A DNA stretch of 64,000 bases from Aquilaria yunnanensis. Taxonomy: Eukaryota > Streptophyta > Magnoliopsida > Malvales > Thymelaeaceae. This document shows positions 22,706-35,470 of this stretch, in pieces. The first letter of the stretch is position 1. Each line of letters opens with the position of its first letter. A program made the translations under genes and the position numbers. The notes below the pieces were generated by a model. That model saw nothing but the letters and a program-made list of their open reading frames with translations. It was not told the DNA's origin and made no database searches. Location of the stretch: NCBI GenBank assembly GCA_039654915.1, contig CM077597.1, positions 77,502,001-77,566,000 on the forward strand, written 5' to 3'.

Positions 22706-24841
22706 AATTGAGTGAGCCAAGTCCAAAGTCTCTGTGTGTTTCATTTGCAGTGGAATAATGTGGACGAGACGAGTCCTTTCCCTGTGTACGTGCTCAGCAA
22801 AATTCTTTCTGTGTTCTGCTTTGTTTTTCCGTCTTCATGGCTTCCTAGTCTTATGCTTCATGATCTTTTCAATGATAAAATAAATGTTTGTCGACCTTAT
22901 ACCAGAACCATAATTATTCCTATTCTCAAGACCAATGTTTTATTTGTCCCGTATCACTGCTTACACAAACAATGGTAACATTAAATTTTCATTCTATGTT
23001 AGTTTCTGAATATTAACTATTGTTTAATTTAGGTCCTAACATATGAAATTTATTAACTCAGAGTAACAGTATAAAATTTTTTAAAAGTTTAGTTTACAAT
23101 GTTCTATTTAACAAAATTTTAAAAAATTTAATTTAAAATATCTGACGCACAAACTTAATATGGTTTAGCTCTTAACTGGCCAATATCTATAGATGAGAGA
23201 AATTCACTGGGATAAAACTTAGAGATTATAGTAAAAGTATGTCCTTTGTACTCAAGTTAGCCGATACATCTCCTGCATATCATGGATAATCCTAAATCTT
23301 GCTCTCACACAATTATAAGCTATGAAAATTAGAAAAGATTTATCGTACCTAGTCCTCCCCAATTTCATTTCCCTCTCTCTTTTGAAAATCATCACATATT
23401 GTCTCTTCACTACATTGACTTTTCTTCCATGCATAAAACCCTCACAACAAGTATTTTTTTTACATCATACACAAACTCAAATCATATCAAAATAAGAAAA
23501 TTAAATCCTAAATAAATATAAAAGCTAAAACCAACTCGTAAACAAAACAACAATTTTTATACTTCTTAGATATGAGTCAACAAACTCAACAAGATACATA
23601 GAGAGAGGTGAAAGTAAAATACACAGTGGCTCTTGTAAAAACGTTATTGATCACGTTTGGTTTTAGCGTTAGTGATTAGGATTAGAGTTTTTAAAAAGCT
23701 ATCCAATAGTAGTATTTAGCTTTTAACTTCAACGTTTTCATATCAATAGTTGAAAAAAAAATTATCCAAAATCACAAAAACTGTTCCTAAACGAATATGT
23801 TAACATCAATGGGTCATGCTACGCTTTTTTTCACAGTGGTTGTCATAATAGCTAGAGAGCGATTATGACAACAATAATAATTATTATTATCATTATTATT
23901 ATTTGGTAAGTGGTGTGCAGAAGTTGAGGATATGCAATAAAAAATAAAAAACAAGGGGTCATTAATTTTCTTAAATTTATTTTATTATGAGTAGTATATA
24001 CTAATTACAGTCATAAGCTCTTGCTTCTAGGGGGGATGTTTCTAGAGTGAGAAGCTCTTACTTCCCGCTCTAAAAAACTATTGGGCTCTTTCATATGCTG
24101 AAAGTTTTATATATATTGAGCAAAAATCTTTCTTGTTACAAGTCTAGTGAGGGAAATTCGAAGATGTCATTTACATTACCAAATCTAGGTATCGAAGTCG
24201 GGGAGCAACTTACCTAAGAGGAGATGAACCATGGCCATACTATTTTTCATGCACAATACATTAACACATATGTAACACTTTGGACATTAATTAAAGTATA
24301 AAACATGAAAAACATGAATATTCTTGAAAAATAATAATTTGTGTCAATCATAAGATAAATCTAAACCAGGCAAGAAAAAGAGTTATGCTTTTTAACACAC
24401 ATTTATATGACGATTAATAGTATGAAAAAGAATAATAACAATAGCATATAACATAATTAATTATAACACTTAATAATACTTAACTTGAATATTTCCTAAT
24501 TAAACCCTAAAATTGAAAATACAAAAATAATTAATTATAACAGAAAATTTATATAAAAAATTGTACCTTGGCCAAAAAAATACAAATTACAACAACTTAA
24601 ATAGACACAAATTAACCTTTTCTCTAAACATACTAGAAAAATAAAAAATAACCCAGAAATTGAAATTAAAATAAATAGAGCCAAAACTAATTACTAGGGA
24701 ACTGTAGGAAGCATATGAACAAAAAAACAATTTTTGTGAAAAAAGAAATCATTTCAACCATTATTTTCCTCAAAATCACACTTATTTTCATATTTCACAG
24801 TGGGAAAATAAGTAAAAAATAAAAAACTTACCTCTCAAGTG
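22706..24841. other. Intergenic AT-rich DNA with MMP 3' flank
   Basis: AATAAA at 22,879-22,884 may be the poly(A) signal of the MMP pseudogene. Beyond it I see only AT-rich sequence, an ATT/ATA run near 23,875-23,903 and no gene. Confidence 0.5.
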
Positions 24842-24967
24842 CACTACTAAAATAACGTGTCTTTCCATCGGCTTGATCGTTGCTAATTATCAACGTGTTA
24901 GGCCGTTAGTAAAAAAATTTACATTTACCAACGGCTAAACGTGTTAGTAATTTACTAATCGCTCAAG
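24842..24967 (+). repeat. Tandem duplication of the CACTA-2 left end
   Basis: CTCAAGTGCACTACTAAAATAACGTG-like sequence occurs at about 24,835 and again at about 24,961, a 126-bp shift that includes the flanking CTCAAGTG. The element has two stacked left termini, at 24,842 and 24,968. Confidence 0.7.
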
Positions 24968-25104
24968 TGCACTACTAAAATAACGTGTTACTAATTACCA
25001 ACGTGCAGATGCGTTGGTAATGCACGTTGGTAATTACCAATGTGCATGCATGTTGGTAATTACCAACACGCCAACGCGTTGGTAACTGTTACATATATAA
25101 TAAT

Positions 25105-25615
25105 AATTATTATTATTAATTATTATTATTATTATTATTATTATATATTTAAAATATATCTTATATATTATAATGTTTAATAATAATAATCATATATAAA
25201 ATTTTATATTTTAGAAAATAAAGTTTCAAAATTTAAAAAAAAAATTTAAAAATAATAATTATAATTTAAAATATATATTCTCATACACTTATTGAATAAA
25301 TAATAATAATAATAATAATAATAATGTATCATATAGATACATTAAATATATGATACATACATACATACATAAAATAATTATATTGTCAATTATATAATTT
25401 TCATATAATATTTATATTTAAATACATATGTGTGTGTGTGTGTGTGTGTGTATAATATACAATTTATAAGTCTTTAGTTATAATAAATATAATCTTATGG
25501 TTAGCCAAGATTTAAATTTTGTAGGCTTGTATAAGAAATTTCTTCTCTCTACAACTAAAGAATAGGCTTGTATCATATGTATATTTTTATCATATATCAT
25601 ATGTATATTATTATA

Positions 25616-25646
<31 letters not shown>

Positions 25647-25650
25647 TATT
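25105..25650. repeat. Microsatellites inside CACTA element 2
   Basis: (ATT)n near 25,105-25,142, (AAT)n near 25,294-25,325, CATA repeats near 25,355-25,372, (TG)n at 25,429-25,451 and (AAT)n near 25,612-25,647. Confidence 0.85.
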
Positions 25651-27109
25651 ATTATAGAATCTAATGTTTTGAAATTATAGAAAGTAAAGTAATATTTTTA
25701 AAATATTTGTTACAAATAATAATTACAATTTAAAATATATGTAAAAGCCCAAAACTATGAGGACTAATACGACAGGCGCTATAGAGATTTGGGTAAAATT
25801 AAAACACGGACTTAAATTAGGGGACTAAGAGTGTATTTAATTGTTTAAGCCATATAAAAGACCATTTTCTTTTTTTTCCGTCCCTGTTGCCGATACATCT
25901 TCTCTCTCTCTCGCCACTCTTCGCTCGCCATTGCTTCAAAGCAATTGCTGGCCACTGTTAGCGGCTGCTCTTGATTAACCGTTTACATGGTTTGATTTCG
26001 ATCTTCCTTCTCTTTAACTTTTCCCAAAAAACTATTTTCAAATTCTTTGTAGATTTTGTTATATTTTGAATTAAAGTTTAATATCCTTACCGTTTCTTTT
26101 GTGTTTTTGGGTTATAGATTTATTTTCTGGGTATAATTCTTTAAAGAAAGTTGTTCACGAGGTTGAGATGAGTTGATACCCTCCCTCAGTGAACCAGATC
26201 CGTCGATGACGGCCTCACCGGAAAAATTCCGGCCACTGTCTATGATGGCTCTCGAGCATGTGATCATATGGCTTGCCTCTAATTTTCCCCCTCTTTAATT
26301 TTTTCCAAAGCACTATCTTCAAAATTCTTTTAGATTTTTATATGTCTTGAGTTAAAGTTCTACCATCTTAACTTTTTTTTAATGTTTTTTGTCCTAGATT
26401 GATTTTTCTGGTATGGTCTTTTGAACAATGTTGTTCACGGAGTGAAAGTGACATGGCGACCCCCTTCGCCGGCGGTGAACTTTTCCTGATTTTTGTGAAT
26501 TTTTTTGAATTTTGTAAGTTGTGGAAATATTATTATAATTTTTTTCAATTTACAATTTTTTAGTTTATGAATTTTTGTCAATTTTCTGGTACTAATAAAT
26601 TCTTTGTGAATTTTTATTGATTATTTTTTGGTTTTCTTAATATTAATTTATGTAATAATAAAATCTTATTTATATAATTTTACTAAATATAATTTTTAGT
26701 GAATATAACGTATAATTTAAATATTATGTATTTTATTCTTTTTTAAAAAAAATGTTTGCAACGGCTCATCGTTGGAAACTGCTTTATTTTTTAAAAAAAT
26801 TTTAACACGATTAAGCCGTTGGTAAATTTACCAACACGCGTGCACTTCAGTAATTCATGGACGTTGGTAATATATTTGCACGTTGAAAAACATTGCTGCT
26901 ATATGACCATTGGTAATTACCAATGTACCTATCACCAACGTGCACACATTGGAAATTACCAACGCGGGTTTTTTTGCACATTGGTAATTTTTTTTCCAAC
27001 AAATGGTTTACTAATGTGTATTTACCAATGGCTGCGTGTTGGAAATTCAAAATTACCAACACGCAGCCATTGGAAATACACATTGGCAAATGTCAAAATT
27101 TTAGTAGTG

Positions 27110-30100
27110 GTGAACAACAGTGGAAGGAACACAATGGCGAAGCTCAAACACCAAAAGAAGAGGCTAACAAATGAAAAAATCAAGCTTAAAAATCAACATA
27201 TGTTAAACCATTCCAAATGATAATATATGTTAAAATACGAATAAATCAATGAAAATGTGTACATAGCTAACGTAATTGGCACCAGATCTAGCATTTACCA
27301 CTGATTTTTGGCATGGGATGACAAGTAGACGAGCTCTGGTGCTTGTTATGGTGAGCTTGAGGCAGCATAGAGCAACAGGTTGGAAAGTGAGAAATGTCTA
27401 TTAAGGTTCTAGAGGAAAGAGGTGCTGAAATTATTTAAAAAAGTTACCAACATGTAGACTATTAAGGTTTGGTAATACTTTAACTGTTAAAAGCTTTCAT
27501 CATGGATTATACTGAACATTCTCTATCCATTTTCTATATACGATATATGGCAACAATACAAAGAAAAGACCATTTAGTAACACTCAAGTTTCATCACTAT
27601 AAGTACCAAAAAGTGTCACTATAGCCTACACTAACGCTCTTGTAATCTGTTTTTATAAGTCCGTCACTGTATCCTTTAACGACTGTATAACACACCCATC
27701 GGTATAACCAAAAATCTTATAGTGATAGTCACTTGAGCGTCACAATAACATATAACAACGAATCCTTTATGTCAGTAATTCACCAATCTACAACCATGAA
27801 ATGTGTCAATATATATACCAATTTGAATAGCCACAATTCATTAGTAAAGTCATGTTTCCCATTTAATTTGATTCCCATACCATCTATTCCTTTTTCACTT
27901 CATAGGCAAATAAGAATTAGTAAAGAAATACTCTTAAATACTCAAAATAAGAAACAAATGATATCTATTACTGAATTGAGAATTGTCAAATACAAACATT
28001 TTGATGTTAGGGTATACAAGAAAACAAAATAGAAAAAACATGATACAAGTTATCAAATTACAAGAAGGTAGTAGCTCTATGCCAAGACTTCTTATCTCAA
28101 GTTTCATGCCATGCAAGAGCACGATCACATAACCACTTATAATTGGTAAATTCCTTCACCCATAACTTATCCCTCATCACAGTAAATCAGGCTTCATTCA
28201 TAGGGCATTGAAAATAAGTCCATGCAAACAAATAGACCATAATTACAAAGTGGCAAAGGCATAAATAGAAGGAAAAGCCTAAGATCAAACTTACATTAAG
28301 TCTAACAACTTCATCGCTTGTGTAAATTATATAGCATAGAGAACGCATAATGGTGGTGATAATCAAATGTAATAATACACAAATAATGGAGAATCCCATA
28401 AGCTGTAGACTTATAAAGTTTTATTCGGTGAACAAGATCCATTAGTAGCCTTAGGTAAAATGCTTAACCTAATCATGATTTTTCTTCCGTGATTTCTAGT
28501 AGAATTTCAAGAAGATTCGGGTGAAATATAGAAAAAGCTTTGTAGTAATCTATGGGAAAACAAAATGTAATTAACATACAAATAGGATATGTGATTTTTG
28601 AAGAGACTGGTTAAGATTTTGCTTTATATTACCCACCACAGCTTTAACTTTGTCTGCTTGTACACAGAACACAAAAAAAAAAATAAAATTTATCACTTCT
28701 CTAGCTAAAATGTATATGTTAGCTGCAAGGTACACATTTTGAGCAAGTAGTATGAAACCTTGACATTCATTCCTTCCTTGATTTAGTATTAAGTTTCACA
28801 CTAAGGTATCTAGGCAGGGCAAACCAAGAAGAGTAGATTGCCATAAAGAAAAAGAAAAAGGAAACAGTATAGGAGCAAAAGTTATGAAATTTTCCTTCGC
28901 ACGAACCAAATATAAATGGCACTAATAACAATTACAACCATGAGTGATTCAATACCAACCTAATTCATGTCCACCATTTAAATACCAGTAACCCCACCCT
29001 CTTGGTGTTAGTGGATCATGCTCATGTTCATCAAAATGGTGGTCTAAATGACTTCTTGTTTGGGAACAAATAGGGATGCTTAAAGCCTACACCTGAAGAG
29101 ACTAAAGGGGTGTATCAGCATTTGGATGATGCCAATCTCCATGGCTTCTTGTTAATATGAAATTGATCAAGTCAGCACCGGTTACTGAAGAACTAGGAAA
29201 GCATTGAACCAATCAAGAACTTTATCTTGACAAACACTTCATAATAAAAAATGCATATAAATTTTCTAGCAAAGTAGGCGATAAATATGAATCCACATAA
29301 CCTTTTCCAATGACTCCATGGGCTACAATAAATATGTATCCTTTGCAATTGTTCTGAAATAATCCTCAAGTAGATTATAAACACTACTAGGTTTTTTTCA
29401 CAAATCCATTAGTTTTAGGCTGGTGTGAGAAATCTCCAACAGGACCAACAATGTCCCTGAAAACAATAGTAAAAGCTTATTTCCTAACTGTCTAATGAGT
29501 TTTATGATGTTGGCGGCCAAACTTACTACTACTGGAGGAATAAAGTAACTAATCAAGTCTGATACACAATGGCATTGTATTTCACAAAAAGTGACACAAA
29601 ATAGGAAAGATAAAAACAAAACAAGCTCACATAGTAGAAGAAACAAACAACAGATTTCAGAAATGAAAATGAAGCAAAGCACATTTGACATGCATTATCA
29701 ATCAGAGTCTACCAATTAAACTTGCCACAACAAGAATAAAAGACAAGTTGAAGAGACAAAAACCTCCAAACATACAGACTGAAAATTGTCATATATGATT
29801 TCAGTCTTTTAAGTTTCTTTACCTCGCTCCACCAAATGCACCACTCAAACCAGTTTATCCAATCAAAAGGCAACAATGCCTAAAAAAGTACTCACTGGAG
29901 TTGTGTTAGCAATAAAAAAACCAACACCACACCAAGCCACTGAAATTGAAAGAAATTAGATATTACCATACTTCACTAGAATAACCATGGATATTGTCTC
30001 TAGTCTTTAGCCTATATAGATTGTACGGAAAGAGAGAAGAAAAACAAATAAATAAATAAATAAATAGAAAAGACCCACAACAAACAACCTGCATATCTTG

Positions 30101-31277
30101 GAAGTGAAACATAGAATCAGCAAGAAGCGTGAGCTCTTGAAAAATCTTGCATGCTCGCATCTTTGCATAGAAAATATGAACTCTGTGAAATACTCAGAAT
30201 TGATATCTTCGAAGTCTGCAACTCAATCATCTCTCAAATAAAGAACTGTATTGAACCTAAACTAAAAACAGAACAATCAAGAGTTGAGTACAACAACATC
30301 AGCAATCTACATGCACCACAACAATGACCAAGGAACTTGGAGCGAGATAGATGATCCATCTATCATTTATGATGAAAAGCCACATTCGGTTAAGAGCCAG
30401 TAACTGTAATCGCCTTCAACTCCTCGCTTCTTCCGTCTTCTTCGTTAGAGCCTAATAATGGACGATGTGAGCGTGACGCCGCCGCCAAAGAGGGTCCCAC
30501 TATGGCGACGAGCCCTAATAATCTTTGTTCCTAGCCTTCCCTTGATAAATTTGGACTCAAACCTAAATGTTCCCCAAATATTTGGTGTAGAGTTTTAGGG
30601 ATTTCTCTAAAAGCTTTGGTCCAATACTAAACGAAAGAGGAAGAACATTGATAATGGAATTTTTTGTTCAAGCCCGAAGCTATGTGCGATCAAAGAAAAA
30701 GAGATCACAAAAAGAAACATAGTAGGGTTCGCATCAGGTGAGAAAGATGAGAAGGTCAGATGAAGGGAAAATGGGAAGCTAGGGAAAAATACCTTGCAGT
30801 TCAAAGATTTTTTTTTAAACAATATAATTAAAAGTATTAATTTTGATTTAAACAGAAAGATAACACTTTAATAAATTATGGAAGCACTTTTATTATTCTT
30901 CTCTCAAAGCATAAATCTTTTCAAAATTTTCTAAATAATTAATTAATTATTTAAAGAAAAGAATTTTATAAAAAAGAAAATAATTGAAGAAGTTTTATAC
31001 TAACAAATAAAGTAGTCGGTATATGTTTAGTTTTACCAACTAAACATTGTCCTAATAAAACCTCACTTATAAGGATGTTTTCAAAATTGTCGGTGCACGT
31101 CAGAATATACCAATGAATATTAAAGATCTGTCAGCATAGCTCGTCTTTTACCGATGCATTTTTAGCAATCGTGAGTTACAGACACGATTAAAAACCGTCG
31201 ATATTGGTTGCCTTTTGCGACAGATTGAAGGTGTGTCACTAAAGGTGATCGTCATTATATGTCATTTTTTTGTAGTG
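27110..31277. other. Unassigned AT-rich DNA, possible decayed TIR element
   Basis: No gene is recognised over about 4.1 kb. The right edge TTTTTTTGTAGTG (31,265-31,277) looks like a CACTA-type terminus. Sequence near 27,593-27,625 (CACTATAAG..., with GTGTCACTATAG) resembles its inverse only loosely. A short GC-rich patch at 30,400-30,520 could be an old exon or 5' UTR, but no protein family is recognised. Confidence 0.3.
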
Positions 31278-31806
31278 CAAGATAAGGCACATATTCGGAT
31301 TCCATGGCTGAGGTTGGAGATATTGCTATAGTTTAGAGGGCTCCGAATTTGCCAAAAAGAGTAGAAAAGTGGTATGTAATTTGAAAAGTTGTATAATATG
31401 GGGTATGGGAATATTATTAGCCCCAAGCGTTTGTTTTGCTGCAAAGCTACTACTATCTCAATTTCACCTTATTTATAAAAATGTCATGCATCTTCAACAA
31501 CAAATCTTACAAAATGAACAACATTTCTTATAGGACTATTACCACTTCTTGAATAGCACAACTTATGAAGTATTATAGAATAACATATTTGTATTAATGA
31601 AATAAACTTCTTATGGAAAGGAACATTATTATTTAAAAAATAATATTACTTATGAAGTGAAAAATATATTACAGAATAGTATATTTGTATTAACAAAACA
31701 ATATTTCTTACTAAAAGGAACGTTATTATTTACAAAAGAACCTTCTCTCAATCAATTCTTTTCCCTCCCTTACAAATCTCCTCCGAAACCTTGGCATACG
31801 CTTATT
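31278..31806. other. AT-rich spacer
   Basis: No ORF, repeat or signal recognised. Confidence 0.4.
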
Positions 31807-32847
31807 TAGGGGTGAAAAGGGGTTGGGCTTTTTTCGGGTAGAGTTCAAGCTCAAGTTAAGCCTTTTTTAGCTAGGTCCATTCGCGCTCAAGCTCAAGCTC
31901 GAGCCAAAAAATAGACTCAAACTCTTTTAGGGCCGAGCTAGAGCTTGAAGGAACTCGATCTTGTAGGCTCGCCAACTTAACAGGCCTTACCTAGTTTCTT
32001 TTTCCCACCAGGTCCTGACTCCTAACCCTTAGTCCTTTTGCCCCTAGTGCTTACAAGTTTCAACCTTAGCCTTTGCAAGTCTAGCTAACCCACCTACACA
32101 CCCAATTGGCCACCACTAGAGAACAATGACAATAGCCCTCTAAGCCAAGCTCAATGATAATTAGTGTTCATGAGTGGTTAATATCAGTAACATTTTTTAT
32201 TCTCTTTTTGTCGTTGTTACTGCTGGTGGCAATAAGCTTAAGTTGCTTCAAGCCCCATTCAATCATCAAAATCAGAGGCCTTTGCTTGTTGATGGGAGGG
32301 CGAATCATTGGGTCTGATTTTATTTGGTTAATGAATTCTCACCTGCAAATTTCCCCAAACCACAAGGTCAAATTGGATTCTCTATTGCCAAAGCGCATTT
32401 GCATTCCTGAACTACTTTGTTGTCCTTTGTGACAACTTTTCATGCCTCGAGCTACCGATAGCCAAGGTTGCTGATGATCACCACCCTTTGCAGTCCAACT
32501 GCTTGTCTTAAGGAATAAGATGGCTTATTTGTGAAGTTTATGAAATCAAGGTAGAGTAGCTAAAGGGATTAGAAAGTTTGTGATAGGATATATAACTTTC
32601 CCTTCCCTCGTTATTTATGTACAAAATAGCAAATTCAGTCCCTATTTTTCTTCTAGGTTAGAGTTATGAGACTAAATATTTGCATGTGTCATTTGAAACT
32701 GATAAGCCCTTGGGGACGAGCTCAAGCCGGTCTCGACCAGAGCTCGAGCTTAAAAAATTGAGCTTGAGCTTGAGTAATACCAAATAACAAAGGGGCCGAG
32801 CTCGAGCCTATTGGAGTCGGGCTTGGCCCGGCCCATTTTCACCCCTA
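31807..32847. mobile_element. hAT-like non-autonomous element
   Basis: The ends form an inverted repeat: TAGGGGTGAAAAGGGG at 31,807 and, on minus from 32,847, TAGGGGTGAAAATGGG. This resembles the TAGGGGTG-type ends common in plant hAT elements. The interior has many GAGCTCGAGCC-like motifs near both ends and no transposase. Flanking 8-mers (31,799-31,806 and 32,848-32,855) match at only five of eight positions, so a target duplication is not secure. Confidence 0.55.
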
Positions 32848-33828
32848 TGGTCATTGTACCCCCCCCCCCCCCCCCGCGCAACCATGAAGCCACCGTGGCC
32901 GTTATACACCCCTTACAACATTGACATTGGCATAGACACCGACCATCTTCCACACCCCGTAGGGCGCCTTATTGTGTGGCTGCATCCTCCATCTCTTTTT
33001 GCGTCCCGAACACCGCCATAGACCGGTGCGTGTTTTCTCTTCGAAACTAGATCGACAAATGACGTAGACAATCCACTCGGTCCCCATCACCTACTTTTTC
33101 CCGATCACCCTTAGTGCCAACAACTTCTCCAGCTCTGAAACTGACAACTTCAGGGGCCAGCTTTCTACCTGCGGATGGTTGTCCGTTATGCTCTACCTGC
33201 AGCTTCAGTTGCGGTTGGCTGAAGTAATCTTAGCAAGATAAAAAAAACTGGTTGGATCCAAAGAACAATAAGGTACTAATAGGGAACAGGAAACAGAGGG
33301 TAGAGAACCAGTACAAGAGAAACAGAAAAGAAAACAAGGAATGAGCTTCCGACATCAGGCCGCAAAGTTCAGCTCCTTGGAGTTAGTGCTCTGATCATTT
33401 GTGTTCAATGGTTTAGGCTTCGAAACCGAGTCGACGGAGGAGGTTGGTGATGCGCCAGTGGAGGTTATCATAATGCTACAATCCCACTTGAAATACAATT
33501 ATTTTCATTAGCACTTAATTATAATCCAACATTTGTCACAGAAACCTTTTACTGTTGCATGGAAATATTTATTTTAACAGGACCAAAGATCCATGTTGGT
33601 CAAGTTCCCTATCGAATGGTAGTATAATTGTATAGTTCCTGGTCCACTAGCCACCTTCATTTATGGTTGTACCATTATGTCAAAGAGAACTACATTTTAT
33701 GAAGTTCATTTCCAACACCTTTTTCAATGGAATTCTACCGCTGTAAATAAAATATAAGAATATTAAAAATACAGGCAACCGAAAGCCACAACTGATTTAA
33801 AATAACTAGAGCTTATTCTAAGATGATG
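32848..33828. other. Intergenic, 3' flank of the LINE remnant
   Basis: No protein family is recognised on either strand. By position the part next to 33,829 would be the LINE 3' UTR; no clear poly(A) tail is visible on minus. Confidence 0.35.
32859..32875 (+). repeat. Homopolymer of 17 C
   Basis: An unbroken run of C just outside the hAT-like element; its length is likely to vary and to be error-prone in sequencing. Confidence 0.9.
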
Positions 33829-34038
33829 TTAGGCTAAGAGTCCAACCAAAACTTTAGTACCATGATTTTCTAGTACTTGTTTTAGAGCTTCTCCTATAGC
33901 AAATTTGCTGCTCAGATTGGAAATGAAATTGCTTCCTACAGTAAGGAGCTCACCCTTAAAATTTTGTGAAACAAACCCTATCCCTTTTCGGCCTTGAACT
34001 TTGCAGTTTACATTTAACTGAAGAGCACCTCCAGGAGG
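33829..34038 (-). pseudogene. LINE RNase H-like fragment (left of CACTA-3)
   Basis: Minus-strand reading 'PPGGALQLNVNCKVQGRKG' then 'IGFVSQNFKGELL' and an alpha-helical end up to a TAG at 33,829. This matches the pattern of the RNase H-type domain at the C-terminus of plant non-LTR elements (W-PP-G--K-N-D----G--G-G-V-R---G). When the CACTA-3 element and one copy of its AGG duplication are left out, the frame continues into 56,298-56,350 on minus. Only a short fragment remains. Confidence 0.55.
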
Positions 34039-35374
34039 CACTACAACAAAATGATTCATTAGCGACATTTTTTTGAACTTTTAGTGACGTTTTTAAAACG
34101 TGGCTTCACCTTCTCCGACAATTTAAAAACGCCACCAAAAAATGTTGTCTAGGTACACGTTGGTAAACGTTTTAGGTATTTCCCTGCGTTTTATAAATGC
34201 AAGTAAAAAACAACCAATAATGACGCTTTTAACAAGAAACACCGGTAAATTTATCATATTTAGTCACTTTTTTATTTTTAAAATGTCACTAATGTGCTGC
34301 ACTCCATAGCATTTTTATTCAAAAAACGTCGGCAATGTACATGAATTTTCCAGCATTTTTGTAAAAAAACACTGCTATTAAAGGATAGTTGGAATATTAA
34401 TTTTCTCTCCTAGTATATCATTGTTCACCTATTTCATAGTAGGAGATCATAATACTACACTATTATCATCAATAAAAATTGCACGAACATTTATGTTGAA
34501 TAATGAAATTTTTTAATTAATAAAAATTGTTTTAAATTCATACATGTAGAAGCTCTAAATAATTATGAATTACTATTGTGGTAATAGGATGTCCAAGGTT
34601 CAATACAAAGACTAAATCAAAAAATGATTTCAAGTCCGGCGGCCTTACTTCTCTGGGTGGCTCTCTTCCTTCCGCCACATCATGTGATTGGCATGAACTA
34701 GGTACCACCAATAATAGAGGAGAAGGCTCAAAATTGGTCCACAGATGAACTTGTCTTTGATCCTAGCAAACTGATACTAAGTACAAAATCGATAAAGGTA
34801 CCTGAATTTGAAAACAAGTACAAATGCATTTTATGAGTTCCATGAGGCTCTAATCTTTTCTCATCTAAAAATAAAACCAGATGCATAGCTTGTCACATAT
34901 TTAACCACAATAATTAAACAAATTAACTGTTCATAATAACCAGAAATTTTGGACCCGTAGGCTCAAGCCGAATGCATTCTAATTAAACTACATTCTAACT
35001 ACTAACACAAGATTACTGTTCATAATAACCAGACATTTTGGTGTTGTTCATAAGATACAGCATAGAGAGATTAATCTTGGCAGAAAGCAGTTCCAAGTTT
35101 GTGCAAATTTTAAACCCAATCCCACAGCCATGCATCAGATCAACTAGAATTAATGGTAAGACAAGAGGTCTCAAGAAGAGAACCACCAACAAATAATCTC
35201 AGATAATCTTAGGGGGGGAAAGTGATTTACCTTGAGGCCTTCTGCTTGACATCTACTTATCAACATGAAACATCCTCTTCTGCTTGCACTTTTTCTTTAC
35301 TTAATAAAATAAAATGCAACAACAAATTATGTCATGTTTGATGTGAACATAAAAGATAACTAGTTAGAGTTTAA

Positions 35375-35470
35375 CCTTTTGTAGAAGTAGAGCCACTTGT
35401 TCTTCCAACTTCTCCAAACGATCATCTTTTTCCTTCACTTGTTTCTCTAGATTTTCAACTCGATCATCTT
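35375..35470 (-). pseudogene. Coiled-coil exon, TNP1-like tail
   Basis: Minus strand reads 'DRVENLEKQVKEKDDRLEKL' and continues with heptads for about 30 residues. Such a coiled coil ends many TNP1/Ptta-type CACTA proteins. The rest of the gene is not recognised, so the assignment rests on composition and context. Confidence 0.4.

Larger units (their letters stand above)
24842..27109. mobile_element. CACTA element 2, non-autonomous, TSD GTG
   Basis: It begins CACTACTAAAA at 24,842 and ends TTTTAGTAGTG at 27,109, with GTG on both sides (24,839-24,841 and 27,110-27,112): a 3-bp duplication as expected of CACTA. TTGGTAATTACCAA-type subterminal repeats fill about 24,870-25,090 and 26,760-27,100. 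The interior is AT-rich with microsatellites and no transposase. Terminal and subterminal repeats match CACTA element 1, so both belong to one family and this copy would depend on a transposase in trans. Confidence 0.85.
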
